Assembly: GCF_001999325.1 (NCBI RefSeq)
Contig: NZ_MVAR01000023.1
Coordinates: 1 to 64,000 of the forward strand
Length of the DNA: 64,000 nucleotides
Source of the DNA: Thioalkalivibrio versutus
GTDB lineage: Bacteria > Pseudomonadota > Gammaproteobacteria > Ectothiorhodospirales > Ectothiorhodospiraceae
Direction of reading: 5' to 3'
The notes under the pieces are model-generated. The model was not told the origin of the DNA. It searched no databases and worked only from the letters and a program-made list of their open reading frames with translations. Shown here one piece after another: positions 60,557 to 64,000 of this stretch; positions within the stretch are counted from its first letter, which is position 1, and each line of letters opens with the position of its first letter. Both the position numbers and the translations under genes were made by a program.

Positions 60557-61810
60557 ATGGAAATTGAACAGCAAGTTGTCGAACTCGCCTATGCGATGGA
60601 CACCTTTTACTTTTTGGTGGCCGGTGCACTGGTGATGTGGATGGCCGCGGGCTTTACCATGCTCGAGGCCGGTATGGTGCGCACCAAGAGTGTGGCCGAA
60701 ATCGCAACCAAGAATATCGCCCTGTATTCGATCGCCAGCATCATGTACATGCTGATCGGCTACAACATCATGTACAGCGATGGTCTCAGCTCCATTATCC
60801 CGGGGCTGGGCTTCCTGATCAGCGGCGACAACGCAGTCGCGGACGTGCTGGGTAGCGGTGGCGACATCTACTACTCCGATCGTGCCGACTTTTTCTTCCA
60901 GGTCGTGTTCGTGGCCACCGCGATGTCCATCGTCTCGGGTGCCGTGGCCGAGCGCATGAAACTGTGGGCCTTCCTGGCCTTTGCGGTCGTGCTGACGGGC
61001 TTCATCTACCCGATCCAGGGCTTCTGGAGCTGGGGTGGCGGTATCCTCGACCAGATCGGCTACCTGGACTACGCCGGTTCCGGCATCGTCCACTTCACGG
61101 GTGCCGCTGCGGCGCTGGCCGGTGTGTTGCTCCTCGGGGCGCGCAAGGGCAAGTACGGCGCGGATGGCAAGATCAACGCCATTCCGGGTTCCAACATGCC
61201 GCTGGCCACGCTGGGTGTGCTGATCCTGTGGCTGGGTTGGTTCGGCTTTAATGGCGGGTCCGAGCTGAAGGTGTCGGACATCGAGTCCGCCAATGCCGTG
61301 GCCGCCGTGTTCGCCAACACCAACCTGGCCGCGGCCGGGGGTGTGGTTGCCGCGCTGATCACCACCCGTCTGATCTTCGGCAAGGCCGACCTGACCATGG
61401 CACTGAACGGAGCGGTTGCGGGGCTGGTGTCCATCACTGCCGAGCCGCTGATGCCCAGCCCGGTCCTGGCGATGATCATCGGTGCCGTGGGTGGTGTGAT
61501 CGTGGTGTTCTCGATCGTCGCCCTCGACAAGCTGAAGATCGACGACCCGGTTGGTGCGATCTCCGCGCACGGTACCGCCGGTATCTGGGGTGTGATGGCG
61601 GTCCTGCTGTCCAACCCGGATGCGACCTTCTTCGGGCAGATCGTGGGCCTGCTCGCCATCTTCGTTTTCGTCTTCGTGGCCAGCCTGATCGTCTGGGCGA
61701 TCCTCAAGGCGGTGATGGGCATCCGCCTGAGCGAAGAGGACGAGGCCATGGGCGCCGATATCGCCGAGTGCGGTCTCGAGGCCTACCCGGAGTTCACCGG
61801 GAAGCAATAA
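60557..61810 (+). CDS. amtB: Ammonium transporter AmtB
   Basis: Trimeric inner-membrane ammonium channel. The 417-residue protein has eleven membrane helices with the family blocks AAGFTMLEAGMVRTKS, FQVVFVATAMSIVSGAVAERM, YPIQGFWSWGGG, DYAGSGIVHFTGAAAALAG (first pore histidine), LGVLILWLGWFGFNGGSEL and AISAHGTAGIWGVMAVLL (second pore histidine). The C-terminal tail ends in the cytoplasmic GxxxxxEECG-like stretch (ADIAECGLEAYPEF) that binds GlnK. It ends the nitrogen operon, before a strong terminator. Confidence 0.97.
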   Translation: MEIEQQVVELAYAMDTFYFLVAGALVMWMAAGFTMLEAGMVRTKSVAEIATKNIALYSIASIMYMLIGYNIMYSDGLSSIIPGLGFLISGDNAVADVLGSGGDIYYSDRADFFFQVVFVATAMSIVSGAVAERMKLWAFLAFAVVLTGFIYPIQGFWSWGGGILDQIGYLDYAGSGIVHFTGAAAALAGVLLLGARKGKYGADGKINAIPGSNMPLATLGVLILWLGWFGFNGGSELKVSDIESANAVAAVFANTNLAAAGGVVAALITTRLIFGKADLTMALNGAVAGLVSITAEPLMPSPVLAMIIGAVGGVIVVFSIVALDKLKIDDPVGAISAHGTAGIWGVMAVLLSNPDATFFGQIVGLLAIFVFVFVASLIVWAILKAVMGIRLSEEDEAMGADIAECGLEAYPEFTGKQ

Positions 61811-61919
61811 AGCTTCGTTAACCTGAAACCGGGGTCGGGCCGTAACCCGGCTCGATCCCGATACATCGTCTCCTCCGACGCCGACAAGACAGTCTCCCAG
61901 GACTTGGATGTTGGCCTTT

Positions 61920-61950
61920 GGGCGCCCCTTTATCGGGCGCCCTTTTTTTT
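61920..61950 (+). terminator. Rho-independent terminator of the ammonium operon
   Basis: GGGCGCCC pairs with GGGCGCCC (self-complementary arms) around a short loop and is followed by eight Ts, the clearest intrinsic terminator in the window. It lies about 110 bases after amtB; the bases between hold no gene. Confidence 0.92.
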
Positions 61951-61961
61951 GTTCGATACAC

Positions 61962-61989
61962 CCTGTGGGAGCGGGCTTGCCCGCGAAGC
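61962..61989. repeat. REP-type repeat
   Basis: CCTGTGGGAGCGGGCTTGCC followed by CGCGAAG matches, from memory, the well-known Pseudomonas REP sequence. The core GCGGGCTTGCCCGC folds into a hairpin. It lies in the 334-base gap between amtB and fetA; the remaining bases (61990-62144) are GC-rich, contain a second weak stem and show no coding signal. Confidence 0.7.
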
Positions 61990-62144
61990 CCCCGCCCGCG
62001 GCGGTTCTTGCGACTGATGCCCGCGGGCTACTAACACCCCGGCCGGCTCTCTTCCCAGCAAGCAGGGTCTCCCGGTCCGGCCATTCATCCCCGTACCCCG
62101 GCTTCGGTTACGATCCCGCTTTTGCCGCACCGGAACCCTGTCGC

Positions 62145-62765
62145 ATGGATCGCCTGCTGGACGTCCGACAACTGAAAACAGCCCAGCTGGGCCCGCTGGA
62201 CCTGGCGGTTCAGCCGGGCGAACTGGTGCAGGTCACCGGCGCCTCGGGTGCCGGCAAGTCCCTGCTGTTGCGCGCCCTGGCGGATCTCGACCCCAGCACG
62301 GGGGAGGTGATGCTGAACGGCGAGGCGCGCGACGCCATGCTGCCGGTCCAGTGGCGCCGGCGCGTGGCCTATGTGTCGGCCGAGACCGCCTGGTGGGGCG
62401 AGCGCGTGGACGAACACCTGCCGGCCGATTTCTCTCGCGAGGCGGCCCTGCACCTGCTGAAACAGGTCGCGTTGCCGGAGGCCTCGCTGGGGTGGGAGGT
62501 CGAGCGTCTCTCCAGCGGCGAGAAACAGCGCCTGGGTCTGGTGCGCGCGCTGCTGAACCGGCCCCGTGTCCTGCTGCTGGACGAGCCCACCGCCAACCTG
62601 GACCTGGAGAACACCAAGCGCATCGAGCGCGCGGTGCGGGCGTACTTGGCCGAAGAAGAGGCGGCGGCACTATGGGTCAGTCATGACACGCTGCAGCGCC
62701 AGCGTCTGGGCGGGCGCATCCTGACCATCCGCGATGGCCAGTTGGAGGCAAACGCATGGACCTGA
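62145..62765 (+). CDS. fetA: ABC transporter ATP-binding protein, FetA (YbbL) type
   Basis: ATPase subunit of the FetAB exporter, linked in E. coli to iron efflux and resistance to oxidative stress. The 206-residue protein has Walker A GASGAGKS (32-39), the Q-loop region VQWRRRVAYVSAETAWWGERV, signature LSSGEKQRLGL, Walker B VLLLDEPTANLD and the H-loop ALWVSHD. The short length fits FetA. The stop overlaps fetB by ten bases, so the subunits are translated together. Substrate is by analogy only. Confidence 0.9.
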   Translation: MDRLLDVRQLKTAQLGPLDLAVQPGELVQVTGASGAGKSLLLRALADLDPSTGEVMLNGEARDAMLPVQWRRRVAYVSAETAWWGERVDEHLPADFSREAALHLLKQVALPEASLGWEVERLSSGEKQRLGLVRALLNRPRVLLLDEPTANLDLENTKRIERAVRAYLAEEEAAALWVSHDTLQRQRLGGRILTIRDGQLEANAWT

Positions 62766-63562
62766 TCTCGCTTTCCGCGCTGGATCTGACGCTGGCGGCG
62801 CTGCTGGTTGTCGCCCTGGCTGGTCTGACCATCTGGGCGCGCATGGGGCTGGGGCGCAGCCTGCTGATCGCCGGGGCGCGCACCGTGATCCAGCTGCTGC
62901 TGATCGGCCTGGTGTTGCAGACGCTGTTCGACCACGCGCACCTGGGCTGGGTGGCACTGATGGCGCTGGTCATGGTGTCGATCGCGGGCTACGAGGTGAT
63001 GGCGCGTCAGCAGCGCCGTTTTGCCGGGCTGTGGGGCTACGGGATCGGTGCGGTCACCATGTTCGTTTCGGCCTTTGCCGTCACCGTGCTTGCGCTGACC
63101 ACGATGGTGGGACCCTCGCCCTGGTGGGAGCCGCAGTACGCCATCCCGCTGCTGGGGATGCTGCTGGGCAACACCATGACCGGCATCGCGCTGGGGCTGG
63201 ACCGCCTGACCCAGACGGTCTGGCGCGAGCGCCGCACCATCGAGGCCCGCCTGGCGCTGGGCTCGGGCTGGAGCGAGGCCGTCGCCACCATGCGCCGCGA
63301 GGCCGCCCGCTCCGGCCTGATGCCGACCATCAATGCCATGGCCGCGGCCGGTATCGTCAGCCTGCCGGGCATGATGACGGGCCAGATCCTCGCCGGTGCC
63401 CCGCCGGTGGAGGCGGTCAAGTACCAGATCCTGATCATGTTCCTGATCACTGCCGGCACCGGCTTCGGCACCCTCGGCGCGGTCTGGTTCGCCTCCCGCC
63501 GCCTGTTCGACACCCGCGAACGCCTGCGCCTCGACCGCCTCAAGCCGGGCCGCCACACGTAG
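62756..63562 (+). CDS. fetB: FetB (YbbM/UPF0014) permease
   Basis: Membrane subunit of the FetAB system. The 268-residue protein has about seven membrane helices and the family stretches ARTVIQLLLIGLVLQTLF, GMLLGNTMTGIALGLDRL, EARLALGSGWSEA, and GIVSLPGMMTGQILAGAPPVEAVKYQILIMFLI. It ends in a short basic tail. No other gene follows in the unit. Confidence 0.92.
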   Translation: MDLISLSALDLTLAALLVVALAGLTIWARMGLGRSLLIAGARTVIQLLLIGLVLQTLFDHAHLGWVALMALVMVSIAGYEVMARQQRRFAGLWGYGIGAVTMFVSAFAVTVLALTTMVGPSPWWEPQYAIPLLGMLLGNTMTGIALGLDRLTQTVWRERRTIEARLALGSGWSEAVATMRREAARSGLMPTINAMAAAGIVSLPGMMTGQILAGAPPVEAVKYQILIMFLITAGTGFGTLGAVWFASRRLFDTRERLRLDRLKPGRHT

Positions 63563-63627
63563 CCATATCCGCCCGAACGGTGCATTTCGCATTCGCTCAA
63601 TGCGCCCTGCGGCGCGCGGCCGAGCCC

Positions 63628-63706
63628 TCGTAGGATGCGCTGAGCGCAGCGAACCGCATCACATGGCGTGTGTTTCGCGACCCCCTGCGCGTGCAGACCC
63701 TACGAG
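63628..63706. repeat. Intergenic inverted-repeat element
   Basis: CTCGTAGG and CCTACGAG bound a 79-base segment that contains GGATGCGCTGAGCGCAGCG and CGAACCGCATC, a type of sequence frequent between genes of Gammaproteobacteria. The internal GATGCG and CGCATC also pair. The right boundary overlaps the last codons and the TAG stop of the toxin gene. No coding potential. Confidence 0.6.
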
Positions 63707-63984
63707 CCGCGTTTCAAATCTCGGTAGAAGTTTTCGTGTGTGCCGAGCAGTAGCAGGAGGCGGGTGGTGGGGTCGTACTCGTAGGCGAGCAGCATCAGTT
63801 GCTCGCGCGACTTGAACTTGTAGACCATGACTCCGGCCAGATCGCCTTTCTTGCTGGTGCCGATCTCGGGGTTGCGGACGATCTCGGCAACCGCTTCGTC
63901 CACGTCGGCCTTCTGGGCGGGATGGAGGCGCTTGTAGGCGCGCCGGAAGCGGATGCTTTGCAGCACCTCCACGTCCGCGGCCAT
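63700..63984 (-). CDS. Type II toxin, RelE/ParE superfamily
   Basis: Predicted small toxin, 94 residues, of the RelE/ParE fold: a basic N-terminal helix pair (SIRFRRAYKRLHPAQKADVDEAVAEIV), then DLAGVMVYKFKSREQLMLLAYEYD with the central strands and conserved arginine, and LLLLLGTHENFYRDLKR, matching the YafQ/HigB-like sub-branch often found with an upstream antitoxin. Its ATG overlaps a TAA stop of an incoming frame (TAATG), the usual antitoxin-toxin coupling. Whether it cuts mRNA is inference. Confidence 0.85.
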   Translation of the reverse strand: MAADVEVLQSIRFRRAYKRLHPAQKADVDEAVAEIVRNPEIGTSKKGDLAGVMVYKFKSREQLMLLAYEYDPTTRLLLLLGTHENFYRDLKRGS

Positions 63985-64000
63985 TAGTCGGGTTTGCCCT
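63984..64000 (-). CDS. C-terminal end of the probable antitoxin (partial)
   Basis: Only the last codons are inside the window, reading G-K-P-D-stop, in the frame that overlaps the toxin start by one base. Position and overlap suggest the partner antitoxin; four residues are too few to identify the family. Confidence 0.35.

Overview
The window is 64 kb of gap-poor, GC-rich chromosome from a gammaproteobacterium. Gene order (aroQ-accB-accC-prmA-dusB-fis; def-fmt-rsmB-ntrYX-trkA-trkH; smg-dprA-topA) is typical of Gammaproteobacteria. A sucrose-phosphate synthase operon, a TauE/SafE anion exporter, two potassium systems (Trk and a CvrA/NhaP2-type K+/H+ antiporter) and an acidic outer-membrane protein together suggest a halophilic or haloalkaliphilic sulfur oxidiser of the Ectothiorhodospiraceae, such as Thioalkalivibrio. 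That assignment is inference; no 16S gene is present. I see no prophage, no intact insertion sequence, no CRISPR array and no tRNA or rRNA gene.

Layout. 0-8.3 kb: MFS transporter, msrB, an EAL phosphodiesterase, then a TetR / cytochrome c / RND adaptor / RND pump operon on the minus strand. 8.3-12 kb: osmolyte operon of a GH100 invertase and a fused sucrose-phosphate synthase/phosphatase. 12-19.5 kb: TauE exporter, DUF4124 protein, argB, flavohaemoglobin hmp with a clear sigma-70 promoter and an NsrR-like operator, dut, coaBC, a 273-bp foldback element, a DUF502 protein and a metallo-beta-lactamase-fold enzyme. 19.5-27.3 kb: LpxR-like lipid A deacylase head-to-head with a K+/H+ antiporter, rep helicase, a thioredoxin-ampD-phosphatase operon, a DUF2322 protein and a HisN/IMPase-type phosphatase. 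27.3-42.7 kb, almost all minus strand: fis-dusB-(DUF3426)-prmA-accC-accB-aroQ, an OmpA-type lipoprotein, then aroE-hemB-hemF-tsaC-topA-smg-dprA-LysM lipoprotein. 42.9-56.8 kb, plus strand: def-fmt-rsmB-DUF4390-ntrY-ntrX-trkA-trkH, a TPR protein, an LpxL-type acyltransferase, a Nei-type glycosylase, a PQQ sugar dehydrogenase-like lipoprotein and msrA. 56.8-58.7 kb, minus strand: a class-I glutamine-amidotransferase-like peptidase coupled to an Amidoligase_2 enzyme. 58.7-64 kb: folB; a sigma-54/NtrC-controlled torF-glnK-amtB ammonium operon; a REP-type repeat; fetAB; a repeat element; and a RelE-type toxin at the window edge.

How they work together. Stress physiology is prominent: sucrose synthesis and turnover, K+ uptake and export, repair of oxidised methionine (msrA, msrB), NO detoxification and efflux. 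Nitrogen sensing is present both as NtrY-NtrX and as the NtrC/sigma-54-type control region of torF-glnK-amtB. The least understood module is the amidoligase/amidotransferase pair, whose product is unknown. The most unusual DNA feature is a foldback (MITE-like) element: one intact copy at 17.5 kb supplies the stop codon of the DUF502 gene, and a degraded half copy at 29.5 kb lies inside the acc-prmA-dusB-fis gene row.
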